Notes: generated from the sequence alone by a model not told the origin. A stretch of 22,773 nucleotides of DNA from Ruminococcaceae bacterium UBA7127 (GCA_002493005.1 DKXL01000017.1:1-22773); one strand, 5' to 3'. Positions 1 through 6,378 are shown, counted from the stretch's first letter. Made by a program: numbers and translations.

Positions 1-45
1 GTGCTGTAAAAGTTGATAATATATTGATTATCTCTTTGAGAACTG
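1..45. repeat. Direct repeat copy 1: displaced duplicate of the rpsI 3' end
   Basis: This 45-bp segment matches 151-195 at about 39 of 45 positions. Read on the minus strand it contains the 18 nt that encode the last five residues and stop of rpsI (QFSKR-stop), followed by the same downstream sequence. The differences cluster just after the stop codon. The window starts at the repeat boundary, so the full length of the copy is unknown. It may be an attachment-site-like relic or a local duplication. Confidence 0.8.
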
Positions 46-58
46 TAAGAGCGTTTAG

Positions 59-81
59 AAAATGTGCCTGTGGCACATTTT
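59..81 (-). terminator. Probable intrinsic terminator of rplM-rpsI
   Basis: A perfect 10-bp stem (AAAATGTGCC / GGCACATTTT) with a 3-nt loop lies about 100 nt downstream of the rpsI stop. On the minus strand the second arm ends in TTTT followed by CTAAAC, so the U-tract is short. On the plus strand the stem ends in TTTTTT, so it could stop transcription in both directions. Confidence 0.7.
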
Positions 82-90
82 TAGCGATGC

Positions 91-108
91 CGCAGCAGCT
101 TTGCTGCG
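91..108. other. Hairpin in the rpsI 3' region
   Basis: A 7-bp perfect inverted repeat (CGCAGCA / TGCTGCG) with a 4-nt loop sits between rpsI and the terminator-like hairpin. It has no U-tract. A second inverted repeat (ACAGCAC at 132-138, GTGCTGT at 151-157) overlaps the start of direct-repeat copy 2, so the rpsI 3' UTR could form three hairpins in series. Confidence 0.55.
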
Positions 109-150
109 AGGACCCGAAGTGTAATGTAAGAACAGCACCATCCGAAGACA

Positions 151-195
151 GTGCTGTAAAGGTTGATAATAAAAATTTTATCTCTTTGAGAACTG
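151..195. repeat. Direct repeat copy 2, overlapping the rpsI stop
   Basis: This is the native copy of the repeat seen at 1-45. It covers the last codons and stop of rpsI plus 27 nt of downstream sequence. The part inside the gene is identical in both copies, while the A/T-rich part just past the stop differs. Duplication of a gene's 3' end with intact coding potential resembles what integrative elements leave at ribosomal-protein or tRNA gene ends. No integrase is present in the window. Confidence 0.8.
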
Positions 196-579
196 AGGTG
201 CTCTACGAGCTGCCTTAAGACCGTATTTCTTACGCTCTTTCATTCTCGGGTCACGAGTTAAGAAGCCTGCCTTCTTAAGCTTACCACGGAGATTCTCTGT
301 GTCATACTGAAGAAGTGCTCTTGAAATGCCGTGACGAATAGCACCGGCTTGACCTGTAACGCCGCCGCCTGAAACTCTGCAAACGATGTCAAACTTCTCG
401 TCAGTTTCAGTTAATGTAAGTGGCTGTCTAACGATGAGCTTGAGTGTTTCAAGACCAAAATAATCGTCGATGTCACGATCGTTGATTGTGATTTTACCTG
501 TGCCCTGATAAAGTCTTACTCTTGCAACAGAGCTTTTTCTTCTTCCTGTGCCGTAAAAATAAGGTGTCTTATCGTACAT
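178..579 (-). CDS. rpsI: 30S ribosomal protein S9
   Basis: S9 (uS9) is a small-subunit head protein whose basic C-terminal tail reaches the P-site tRNA. The 133-residue product has the usual length for the family, starts near YFYGTGRRKSSVARVRL and ends in the conserved S9 tail (KYGLKAARRAPQFSKR). The ATG at 577-579 follows a perfect AGGAGG (89-94 of the 500s line, i.e. 589-594) placed directly after the rplM stop. The gene is therefore translated as the second gene of a two-gene rplM-rpsI operon, the normal arrangement in Firmicutes. Its last codons are part of a direct repeat that recurs at 1-45. Confidence 0.98.
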   Translation of the reverse strand: MYDKTPYFYGTGRRKSSVARVRLYQGTGKITINDRDIDDYFGLETLKLIVRQPLTLTETDEKFDIVCRVSGGGVTGQAGAIRHGISRALLQYDTENLRGKLKKAGFLTRDPRMKERKKYGLKAARRAPQFSKR

Positions 580-596
580 TATATTCTGCCTCCTTC

Positions 597-1025
597 TTAT
601 GCTTCAAACATCTGAGGCTTCTGAGCCTGATGATTGTGTTCTGCACCCTCAAAGAGTCTGAGTCTTAAAAGAGCTGCTCTGCCGAGTGTGTTCTTTGGAA
701 GCATACCCTTAACAGCAAGCTCCATAGCCTTTTCAGGTCTTGTTGCCATAAGAGTATCATAACGAGTTTCTTTAAGATGACCGATATAGCCTGTGTGGCG
801 CTGCCATTTCTTCTGAACAAGCTTGTTGCCTGTTAAAACAGCATCCTTACAATTAATAATAATTACGTGGTCACCGCAGTCTACGTTTGGTGTAAATGTT
901 GCCTTGTGCTTACCTCTTAAGAGAACAGCTGCCTGAGCTGCTACACGACCGAGGGGCTTGCCGGCTGCATCAATTACATACCAGCTGCGCTCAACTTCTG
1001 TTGGTTTAGCTAAAAAAGTTGACAT
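597..1025 (-). CDS. rplM: 50S ribosomal protein L13
   Basis: L13 (uL13) is an early-assembling large-subunit protein. I place the start at the ATG at 1023-1025, giving 142 residues beginning MSTFLAKPTEVERSW, the usual L13 length. An AGGAGG Shine-Dalgarno sits at 1034-1039, 8 nt upstream. A longer reading frame extends to 1136, but it runs through the promoter and ribosome-binding site, so I reject that extension. Conserved L13 stretches are visible (GRVAAQAAVLLRGKHKATFTP, DHVIIIN, MLPKNTLGR). It leads the operon with rpsI 17 nt downstream. Confidence 0.98.
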   Translation of the reverse strand: MSTFLAKPTEVERSWYVIDAAGKPLGRVAAQAAVLLRGKHKATFTPNVDCGDHVIIINCKDAVLTGNKLVQKKWQRHTGYIGHLKETRYDTLMATRPEKAMELAVKGMLPKNTLGRAALLRLRLFEGAEHNHQAQKPQMFEA

Positions 1026-1062
1026 AACAATATCCTCCTGTACTTTTTTCGTTGCAAGAATG

Positions 1063-1091
1063 ATTATATTACACATTTTGTCTAAAGTCAA
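1063..1091 (-). promoter_or_regulatory. rplM-rpsI promoter
   Basis: On the minus strand, TTGACT (-35, 1086-1091) and TATAAT (-10, 1063-1068) are separated by exactly 17 bp. The predicted transcript start near 1056 gives a leader of about 30 nt. That is too short for a long autoregulatory L13 leader, and I see no such structure. Confidence 0.85.
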
Positions 1092-1144
1092 CACTTTTTT
1101 TGAAAAATTTAATTTACTCCTGAATAATCTTTTCAAATCTCTTA

Positions 1145-1171
1145 TATACTCCTGTATACTCTCGTATACTC
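1145..1171. repeat. Three phased TATACTC heptamers
   Basis: TATACTC occurs at 1145-1151, 1155-1161 and 1165-1171, with starts exactly 10 bp apart, about one helical turn. The array lies 54-80 bp upstream of the rplM -35 box and about 125 bp upstream of the divergent Usp-like gene. It could be a protein-binding array or a local slippage repeat. Confidence 0.7.
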
Positions 1172-1294
1172 ACAAGCGATTTTTGATTTTATTTAAATAT
1201 TTTTTAATTTTCACCATATATTCACACTCCCGATATTTAGCGGTCATAATTGACAAGTAATATTTAGTCATCAAATCAAAGGAGGTGACAACCC

Positions 1295-1708
1295 GTGAAA
1301 AATGACACGTCGTCGGTTCTTGCCTGCGTAACCGGACAATTTAACTGTGACAGGATTATTAAAACCGCAAAGCAAATTGCCGACGACTGCGACTGCGAAC
1401 TTAGAGTTTTGAGCGTTCTCAAACAGACTTCAGACTACTCAAAGGTTGCCGAGCAGATTGAATACCTTTATCGTGTTTCCAAAAGCGTCGGTGCAGATAT
1501 GACTGTACTGTTTGAGGATGACGCCCCCAAAGCAACGGCAGAGTTCGTAGAAAATAATAACGTCACACGAATTGTAACCGGTATGCACGACGGGAAATGC
1601 GACAGTTTTATTGTAAAATTCAATCAACTTTTGCCTGAAACTTCAATCAGTATGATTTCCAAGGACAATATGGTTTACAGTTTGGATTTATGCCGCTGCT
1701 ATTCATAG
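1295..1708 (+). CDS. Universal stress protein (UspA)-like domain protein
   Basis: A 137-residue protein with an alternating beta/alpha pattern: strand VLACVTG, helix RIIKTAKQIADD, strand ELRVLSVL, helix KVAEQIEYLYRVSKSVGAD, strand MTVLFED, then VTRIVTGMHDGK. This resembles a single Usp domain, including the type found in the cytoplasmic part of KdpD-like proteins. The GMHDGKCDSF segment sits where ATP-binding Usps carry a glycine-rich loop, but the match is partial. The start is GTG at 1295-1297, supported by AAAGGAGGTGA just upstream. It is one of only two plus-strand genes and appears monocistronic. The specific role is unknown. Confidence 0.6.
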   Translation: MKNDTSSVLACVTGQFNCDRIIKTAKQIADDCDCELRVLSVLKQTSDYSKVAEQIEYLYRVSKSVGADMTVLFEDDAPKATAEFVENNNVTRIVTGMHDGKCDSFIVKFNQLLPETSISMISKDNMVYSLDLCRCYS

Positions 1709-1830
1709 ATGAGCTGTGTGTTACTGCACACAATTCACCTACATAATGTCAATTTTAATTCAAGATAACTAACAGACAAATATACATTAATTTTTGCTAA
1801 TTTTCTTTTTATTCAAATATTCTCTCTCCA

Positions 1831-1864
1831 AAAAGGGACTGACGAAAAATCGCCAGTCCCTTTT
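1831..1864. terminator. Bidirectional intrinsic terminator
   Basis: AAAAGGGACTG (1831-1841) pairs with CAGTCCCTTTT (1854-1864) around a loop that can form an inner CG-aaaaat-CG pairing. The stem is flanked by A-runs on one side and T-runs on the other, so it works in both directions. It separates the Usp-like gene (plus) from the end of the DUF4097 operon (minus). Confidence 0.9.
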
Positions 1865-1899
1865 ATTTTTGCAAAAACTATTTTCAAGCAGTTTTACAA

Positions 1900-2883
1900 T
1901 CAATCATATATTTTGATGTTTTCTTCTATTTCTTTAAGTTCAATTTTTCCGCTGACTGTTTCAATGTCAATTTCAGTCTTGCCGTTGCCGTAAACGGTTT
2001 TGTCATCATATTGTGTTCCGTTAAAGCCTATGTTCTTTGCTCCGCTTACGCTTTCCAGCTCAGCGGTGAAACCTTCAATATTTGTTGGAAGATTTACTGT
2101 CACGCCTCCGCTGACTGCCTCAACTCCTATTTCTCTTAGCTTGCAGTCAACAGGCTTGTTATTATTGTAAACATTCTCAAAGAAAACCTCAACCTCACCC
2201 GAAACACTATTGGCTTCAAAACGTTCGCAGGTTGAATATGTTTTGATTGTTGTACTTCCTGATACCGAACCGCTTTCAATGTCTGTATAATCACAATTAT
2301 TGGTTGAAACAGTGCCGCTTGCCGTGCCTATTTCAAGATTTGTTCCCTTAACATTTGTAAGTACGATAGTACCTGAGGCTGTATTTACTGTCATATTCTG
2401 TGAGTTACAGTCTGTAATTTCTACGTCTGCACTTGCGGCTGACACGTTTGTATCAACAAGCTCTGCTTTCTTGGGAACCTCAACCGTAAGATTTTTGTTG
2501 TTGTCGCCAAACCCAATTCCAATCAGCGTAAAAGTATCTTTTTTATCATAAATTTCAAGGGTTCCGTTGCCTGTAAGTTTATAATACATTCTGTCGTTTT
2601 CCGAAACGGTATCCTCGTAGATTTTGACTTTATCGGTTGTGCTTTCCTTTATAGTTACACTGCCCGAACTCCAGTTGATATGAAGATTTTTGATATCGCT
2701 GTAATCAAACTCTGCATTTCCTCTTTCAAAGTTGGAAATATCAGTTCCTATTATAAAGCTGCCGATTTGTATTCTTCCAAATGTAAAGCGACCGGAAAGC
2801 GATATTCCTAAAACAAGAACGCTGATTAAAACTACGCTGACAATAGACCATATAATTATTCTGTTTTTTGCTGACTTTTTCAT
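1900..2883 (-). CDS. DUF4097-type membrane-anchored beta-repeat protein
   Basis: The 327-residue product has one N-terminal membrane segment (about residues 9-29, after a basic start MKKSAKNR). The long extracytoplasmic part consists of short repeating beta units with recurring SVSG / ASGTV / VSGxV motifs, typical of the DUF4097 'putative adhesin' family with a predicted beta-helix or beta-roll. The start codon overlaps the stop of the upstream gene (ATGA at 2880-2883) and follows GGAGG, so the two are translationally coupled. It is the last gene of the padR-HAAS-DUF4097 operon and ends at the 1831-1864 terminator. The family's molecular function is not established; 'adhesin' is only a label. 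Confidence 0.8.
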   Translation of the reverse strand: MKKSAKNRIIIWSIVSVVLISVLVLGISLSGRFTFGRIQIGSFIIGTDISNFERGNAEFDYSDIKNLHINWSSGSVTIKESTTDKVKIYEDTVSENDRMYYKLTGNGTLEIYDKKDTFTLIGIGFGDNNKNLTVEVPKKAELVDTNVSAASADVEITDCNSQNMTVNTASGTIVLTNVKGTNLEIGTASGTVSTNNCDYTDIESGSVSGSTTIKTYSTCERFEANSVSGEVEVFFENVYNNNKPVDCKLREIGVEAVSGGVTVNLPTNIEGFTAELESVSGAKNIGFNGTQYDDKTVYGNGKTEIDIETVSGKIELKEIEENIKIYD

Positions 2884-3773
2884 TTGCTCGCCTCCACATA
2901 ATCAAATATAGCCTTCATTAAGTTTTGTACTGCAACTGCTACAAGGAACAATATCCATGTTACCGAAACGGTTATAAGACCTGTTGCGATTGTCAGCCAA
3001 ATGTATATTAATGATGTTGTCACCCAAAGAATTGCAACAAGTATTTTGTAGAGCGCACTTGTTTTCTTTTTTCTGCCGTTAAATTCCTTAAAGCTCTCTA
3101 CCATTGTGTCATCAGCCTTGCGATAGCTTTTATCTGTTTTGCTGAGGATTATCATCACCGTGGCAGCTGCTACTATCAAAAACATAAACACCGGAGAAAT
3201 ATTAACCAACGGACTGTTGTCAAGAATAATACACGGTGTCGGACAGGAAATATACAGCCCTACTGCGACAGCACGAAGCGTAGCTTTGTTCTTTAATTTC
3301 TTTGCTGTTACTTCATCCATTGTCGGTACAAATTTTGTCATACTGCCATAAATCAGCAATCCGGTTGCAGTGCTTATCATAAAAAACATAAGTATTACAC
3401 CGAAATTTTCTAAATTCAGATTTCCAAAATCTATTTCGCTGAGAAAAATAACAGGAGTCACACAAAGGATATACAGCGCCACTGCAATTACTCTAAAAAT
3501 TGTACTTCTGTTTTTTATAGCGTCAAGCTGTTCATCAGAATACTGCTTTTCACTCAGCGGCTCTGCGCCGAGTGCCTCAAGCAACTCGTTGATGTCGCCG
3601 ATACCGGCAATAGCAAGGTTGTAAGCCTCTCCTTCACTTTTACCCTCAGCGACCAAATCATGGTATCTGTCAATGGTGTTTCTTATTATTTCTTCTTTCA
3701 GCTCATACGCTTGCTTTGTGCGCGGAGCATGAGCAAAGAGATTTTCAACATAATCCCTGAGTTTCGGTTCCAT
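2880..3773 (-). CDS. HAAS-domain (DUF1700-like) integral membrane protein
   Basis: The first ~70 residues form a helical HAAS-type domain (MEPKLRDYVENLFAHAP, then EAYNLAIAGIGDINELLEALG). This domain is usual in proteins encoded next to PadR-family regulators. The rest holds about six hydrophobic segments (roughly 92-112, 122-143, 165-188, 195-213, 240-265, 268-290). An internal similarity between the ALYILCVTPVIFL and GLYISCPTPCIIL regions suggests a duplicated two-helix unit. The ATG at 3771-3773 follows GGAGGG, which is made of the last codons of padR, only 2 nt downstream of the padR stop. It probably transmits or senses envelope state together with its neighbours, but this is inference. 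Confidence 0.75.
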   Translation of the reverse strand: MEPKLRDYVENLFAHAPRTKQAYELKEEIIRNTIDRYHDLVAEGKSEGEAYNLAIAGIGDINELLEALGAEPLSEKQYSDEQLDAIKNRSTIFRVIAVALYILCVTPVIFLSEIDFGNLNLENFGVILMFFMISTATGLLIYGSMTKFVPTMDEVTAKKLKNKATLRAVAVGLYISCPTPCIILDNSPLVNISPVFMFLIVAAATVMIILSKTDKSYRKADDTMVESFKEFNGRKKKTSALYKILVAILWVTTSLIYIWLTIATGLITVSVTWILFLVAVAVQNLMKAIFDYVEASK

Positions 3774-3775
3774 AA

Positions 3776-4108
3776 TTAACCCTCCATTTTCAGCAACTTG
3801 TCTATCAATGTCTTTGCCTCAAGCCATTCGCTGAGTTTTTGTTTGTAGACTTCCTTGCCTATGTTTGTAATCGTATAGTATTTTCTTCTGGCGCCGGTCT
3901 GTTGATCTCCCCAATATGATGAGATACAACCTGCATCCTCAAGCCGTTTAAATGCGGTGTAGAGCGTAGCTTCCTTAAGCTCATACATTTGATTTGAGGC
4001 TTGATAAACAGCCTTGTTGATTTCATAGCCGTAGCTATCCTTTTCCATTAGCTTTGCAAGAATAATTGTGTCTGTGTGACCCCTTATGAGATCTGCCGTA
4101 ATCGACAA
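3776..4108 (-). CDS. PadR-family transcriptional regulator
   Basis: A PadR regulator is a small winged-helix DNA-binding dimer. I choose the TTG at 4106-4108, giving 110 residues beginning (L/M)SITADLIRGHTDTIIL, the usual length for the short PadR subfamily. AAGGTGG lies just upstream and the -10 promoter box lies at 4140-4145. The longer ATG frame to 4168 starts inside the -35 box and cannot be translated from that promoter. The winged helix is visible (MEKDSYGYEINKAV, LKEATLYTAFKRLEDAGCIS, GARRKYYTITNIGKEV), followed by a C-terminal dimer helix. It leads an operon with two envelope proteins and probably represses its own promoter. Confidence 0.88.
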   Translation of the reverse strand: MSITADLIRGHTDTIILAKLMEKDSYGYEINKAVYQASNQMYELKEATLYTAFKRLEDAGCISSYWGDQQTGARRKYYTITNIGKEVYKQKLSEWLEAKTLIDKLLKMEG

Positions 4109-4133
4109 ACAACCACCTTCTTTTTTATTTTGT

Positions 4134-4158
4134 AGGTATATAATAACACAATATACCT
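4134..4158. promoter_or_regulatory. Candidate PadR operator
   Basis: A perfect inverted repeat with 8-bp arms (AGGTATAT at 4134-4141, ATATACCT at 4151-4158) and a 9-bp spacer. It covers the -10 box and part of the spacer of the padR promoter. Size, symmetry and position fit an autorepressor site for the PadR protein encoded immediately downstream. A further partial half-site (AAGGTATG) follows the -35 box at 4167-4174. Confidence 0.6.
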
Positions 4159-4168
4159 CATCTGTCAA
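4140..4168 (-). promoter_or_regulatory. padR operon promoter
   Basis: TTGACA (-35, 4163-4168) and TATTAT (-10, 4140-4145) on the minus strand are separated by 17 bp. The predicted start near 4133 gives a leader of about 25 nt ending in AAGGTGG and the TTG start of padR. Confidence 0.88.
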
Positions 4169-4230
4169 GGTATGTTTTTTGATTAAGTATAAATTTTTTT
4201 AGTTAAGGGATGTAACGTATTACCCAATTC

Positions 4231-4310
4231 GGCAACGTGACGTTGCATCCATTTTCGGGTAGACAGCTTGATATTATCAACACTTCTGTTCCCAACTGTT
4301 TTCGAGCATT
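4231..4310 (-). repeat. Structured intergenic repeat, copy A
   Basis: An ~80-bp element homologous to 6128-6204 and 19992-20070. On the minus strand it begins near CGAAAACAGTTGGG and ends with GCAACGTCACGTTGC. Predicted minus-strand RNA stems are: an outer stem UUGGG (4287-4291) / CCCGA (4255-4259); an inner hairpin UUGAU-aau-AUCAA within 4268-4280; and a 3' hairpin GCAACG-UCA-CGUUGC (4232-4246). It lies between the dagK-like gene's terminator and the padR promoter. Whether it is a transcribed RNA or a small mobile element is not resolved. Confidence 0.75.
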
Positions 4311-4322
4311 TTCCTATAAAAT

Positions 4323-4354
4323 AAAAAACGCAGAGTTTGCACTCTGCGTTTTTT
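4323..4354. terminator. Bidirectional intrinsic terminator of plsC-dagK operon
   Basis: A perfect 14-bp stem (AAAAAACGCAGAGT / ACTCTGCGTTTTTT) closes a 4-nt loop that reads GCAA, a GNRA tetraloop, on the minus strand. It lies about 50 nt downstream of the dagK-like stop. The same 16-nt core (CAGAGTTTGCACTCTG) recurs in the hairpin at 6633-6660. Confidence 0.92.
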
Positions 4355-4406
4355 GCGTTTGAATACACAAAACAATTTTTCTTTTATTCCGTTATTTAAA
4401 TCTATT

Positions 4407-5267
4407 TTAGTCGTTTGTTGCAAAAGCCTCGTATTTTGTAACATTTCTTATTGTTTCACCGTCAATTTGCAAAGCACAAGGCCTGTCAAATTCAACTACA
4501 ACATGTTTGCCTGTAAACAGCTCGCACATATTTTTATATTTTAAATGACCGCCCTCAAAGATTGACGGGAAAGCCATTAACGTGCGCATTTTGCCGCTGT
4601 CGTGCCAAATAAGCGTTGACAATGTCTGCTCGCTGTTAAGTCTATCCTGATTTGGCGTAGGCTTCATTCCGCCGCCGTAACATCTGCCCTTCATTGTAGG
4701 AGCAAGCCAAACCTTGTTAAAACTGCGCTTGATGTTATCGACTGTAACAGTTGCGTTTAGCGGCTTGAACTTATATAGTAACCCCTTGATTGCGATTGCA
4801 GTGTAGTTTACGGGCTTTGTAGATTTCAATCTCAGTTCGTCGCCCTCTTCACAGCAATATCCATCAATTCCGTATCCTATTCCGTTGATAAAAAAATACT
4901 TTTTATCGTTTACAATTACGTACGGCAAATTTTTGAGATACTTATTTATCTGCACAGGAGTTTCGCTGTCAGCACCTATGTCATACATAAAGTCGTTGCC
5001 TGTGCCGAATGCAAGATAAAAAATAGGGTTCGTTTTCTCAAATTCTACTGTATCGTTTATGAAACGGTTAAGCGTACCGTCGCCTCCGACAAGCACAATC
5101 GTATCGTCAGGCATAAGTTTATTTTCAAAAAAGTCCGAATAATTTATCTCTGTTATATCAAGAAATTCATTATCCTTACCCAAAAACAGTTTTTTTACTT
5201 TCTTTTCCTTTTCACTGCTGAATCCTCCGCCTGCAAGCGGATTGTATAATATGTAATGTCTGCTCAT
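4407..5267 (-). CDS. Diacylglycerol kinase-like lipid kinase (YegS/DagK family)
   Basis: A 286-residue soluble protein with the hallmarks of the diacylglycerol kinase catalytic fold: an N-terminal YNPLAGGG motif (8-15), the nucleotide-binding GGDGTLN (61-67) and the GTGNDF motif (88-93). The C-terminal half carries the beta-sandwich domain. The family phosphorylates diacylglycerol or related lipids with ATP at the membrane, returning them to phosphatidate. Its start overlaps the plsC stop by 4 nt (ATGA), so it is co-translated with an acyltransferase that makes phosphatidate, consistent with phospholipid turnover. The exact lipid substrate (diacylglycerol, sphingoid base or other) cannot be read from the sequence. 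Confidence 0.85.
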   Translation of the reverse strand: MSRHYILYNPLAGGGFSSEKEKKVKKLFLGKDNEFLDITEINYSDFFENKLMPDDTIVLVGGDGTLNRFINDTVEFEKTNPIFYLAFGTGNDFMYDIGADSETPVQINKYLKNLPYVIVNDKKYFFINGIGYGIDGYCCEEGDELRLKSTKPVNYTAIAIKGLLYKFKPLNATVTVDNIKRSFNKVWLAPTMKGRCYGGGMKPTPNQDRLNSEQTLSTLIWHDSGKMRTLMAFPSIFEGGHLKYKNMCELFTGKHVVVEFDRPCALQIDGETIRNVTKYEAFATND

Positions 5268-6007
5268 CTTATATCCTCCCCTATAGGTTCTGATAATTTT
5301 TCTTTAATTAATGCATACGCCCTGTCAGCAAGCTCGTCAGTGCGACAGTCTGTGACCTCCTCGGCGGGCAGTGTAGCGATAATATCAAAATAAACGTCTG
5401 TACCATGCAACGGAAAATTCCTGTGAATATCCTCTGCTCCTCTTATAGCCGCAACTACAACCGGCACACCGCTTTTTTGCGCAATTTTAAATACACCGTT
5501 ATGAAACTCCAACAGCTTGCCTGATTTACTTCGGGTTCCCTCGGGATAAACTCCGACAGATACTTCGTTGTTTTTTAACAGTTCCGCGGCTTTTATTATG
5601 GTTTTCATTGCTTTTCGCGGATTTTCTCTGTCAATTTCAAGAAAGCAACAACGTCTGATAAATCTTCCGAACCACGGCACCTTGAAGTTATCCTTTTTGG
5701 ATATGAATGCAATATCGTACTCTTTCATAATATACCAGTTAATAATCGGATCAAAATTTGAACGATGATTGCACACAAGCAAAAATCTGCCGTTTTGGGG
5801 AAGTTTTTCCCAACCTGACTTATGCACCCTAAGTCTGACTATCTTTAATGTAATACCTGTTGCAAGGTTCAGCAAAAACCTGTAATATCTACTGTTCTTT
5901 GTGTATTGCCTGTTAGGATTGACTATCAGCGCGCTGACGGTATATACCAACAATATCAAAAGCAATACACCGACAAGAATAAGAAGTGCAACTTTCACAA
6001 TATTCAC
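5264..6007 (-). CDS. plsC: 1-acyl-sn-glycerol-3-phosphate acyltransferase
   Basis: The 247-residue protein has an N-terminal membrane segment (about 5-27). It then shows the acyltransferase signature motifs: NHRSNFDP, containing the H-x4-D catalytic pair (81-86), and PEGTRS (155-160), the glycerol-phosphate binding motif. It would add the second acyl chain to lysophosphatidate, giving phosphatidate at the inner membrane face. GGAG precedes the ATG at 6005-6007, and a consensus-like promoter lies just upstream. It is the first gene of an operon with the lipid kinase. Sibling acyltransferase families share these motifs, so acyl-acceptor specificity is inferred. Confidence 0.88.
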   Translation of the reverse strand: MNIVKVALLILVGVLLLILLVYTVSALIVNPNRQYTKNSRYYRFLLNLATGITLKIVRLRVHKSGWEKLPQNGRFLLVCNHRSNFDPIINWYIMKEYDIAFISKKDNFKVPWFGRFIRRCCFLEIDRENPRKAMKTIIKAAELLKNNEVSVGVYPEGTRSKSGKLLEFHNGVFKIAQKSGVPVVVAAIRGAEDIHRNFPLHGTDVYFDIIATLPAEEVTDCRTDELADRAYALIKEKLSEPIGEDIR

Positions 6008-6012
6008 TCCAA

Positions 6013-6049
6013 ATTACTGCTTTTTTGTTTTATTATAACAAACAGTAAT
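6013..6049. promoter_or_regulatory. Inverted repeat flanking the plsC -10 box
   Basis: ATTACTG (6013-6019) and CAGTAAT (6043-6049) form 7-bp arms 23 bp apart, with the -10 box of the plsC promoter between them. Centres are 30 bp apart, close to three helical turns. This could be an operator for a dimeric regulator; no known lipid-regulator consensus is recognised. Confidence 0.35.
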
Positions 6050-6060
6050 CCTTTTTGCAA
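6032..6060 (-). promoter_or_regulatory. plsC operon promoter
   Basis: TTGCAA (-35, 6055-6060) and TATAAT (-10, 6032-6037) on the minus strand with 17-bp spacing. The predicted start near 6025 gives a leader of about 20 nt before the plsC ATG. Confidence 0.75.
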
Positions 6061-6127
6061 TATTTTGCAGATAAAACGCACTTTGTTTTATAACGCACAT
6101 CACCTATTTGATGCTTGCGCTATAAAA

Positions 6128-6204
6128 AGCGACGTGACACCGCTCACGATTTTAGCAGACAGCATGATAGCATCTATACTTATCTGCCAACCGTTTTCAA
6201 ATAA
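6128..6204 (-). repeat. Structured intergenic repeat, copy C (most diverged)
   Basis: Aligned on the minus strand with copies A and B, it shares GAAAACGGTTGG, a central GCTGTCTGC and a terminal GCGGTGTCACGTCGC. Although many bases differ, the predicted RNA stems persist: outer UUGGC / GCUAA, inner AUAG-aug-CUAU, and 3' hairpin GCGGUG-UCA-CGUCGC with two G-U pairs where A and B have Watson-Crick pairs. It lies between the tRNA-operon terminator and the plsC promoter. Confidence 0.7.
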
Positions 6205-6237
6205 AAAAGTCTTCTCTGCTTGTTTCAGGATAAAATT

Positions 6238-6276
6238 AAAAAGGAAAGACAACACAAAGTGTTACCTTTCCTTTTT
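6238..6276. terminator. Terminator of the tRNA operon
   Basis: AAAAAGGAAAG (6238-6248) pairs with CTTTCCTTTTT (6266-6276), with an inner AACAC/GTGTT stem around an AAA loop. It ends 2 nt from the CCA end of tRNA-Leu, and on the minus strand the stem runs into a T-rich arm. It is symmetrical and could act in both directions. Confidence 0.9.
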
Positions 6277-6278
6277 AA

Positions 6279-6366
6279 TGGTGCCGGTGACCGGACTTGA
6301 ACCGGTACGGTCGCAATGACCGAGGGATTTTAAGTCCCTTGTGTCTGCCTATTCCACCACACCGGC
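6279..6366 (-). tRNA. tRNA-Leu (UAA)
   Basis: Minus-strand cloverleaf with acceptor stem GCCGGTG / CACCGGC, discriminator A and encoded CCA at 6279-6281. The anticodon loop is CTTAAAA with anticodon UAA. A long variable arm (CTCGGTCATTGCGACCG) identifies a class II tRNA, as expected for leucine. The T loop is GGTTCAAGTCC. It is the last gene of a three-tRNA operon. Confidence 0.97.
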
Positions 6367-6378
6367 ATATAAAAAGTT

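Noticed and set aside
979..1136. Long N-terminal extension of rplM, and an overlapping plus-strand frame
   Set aside because: The extension runs through the ribosome-binding site and promoter; the shorter start has a perfect AGGAGG and the family's usual length. The plus-strand frame is an antisense shadow of rplM without a ribosome-binding site.
1248..1253. TTGACA upstream of the Usp-like gene as its -35 box
   Set aside because: A 17-bp spacer would put the -10 at AAATCA, overlapping the ribosome-binding site. No acceptable -10 exists, so the promoter of this gene remains unidentified.
1715..1732. TGTGTG/CACACA hairpin after the Usp-like gene
   Set aside because: Short simple-sequence stem without a T-tract; the real terminator is at 1831-1864.
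4183..4368. Minus-strand reading frame of 61 codons
   Set aside because: It spans the 4323-4354 terminator and repeat copy A, has no ribosome-binding site and resembles no protein.
6073..6099. Direct repeat of AACGCAC (near 6076 and 6092) upstream of plsC
   Set aside because: Short and imperfect in its flanks; not enough to support a binding site.
5906..6319. Plus-strand frame of 137 codons
   Set aside because: It covers the plsC promoter, repeat copy C, the tRNA terminator and part of tRNA-Leu, so it cannot be a real gene.
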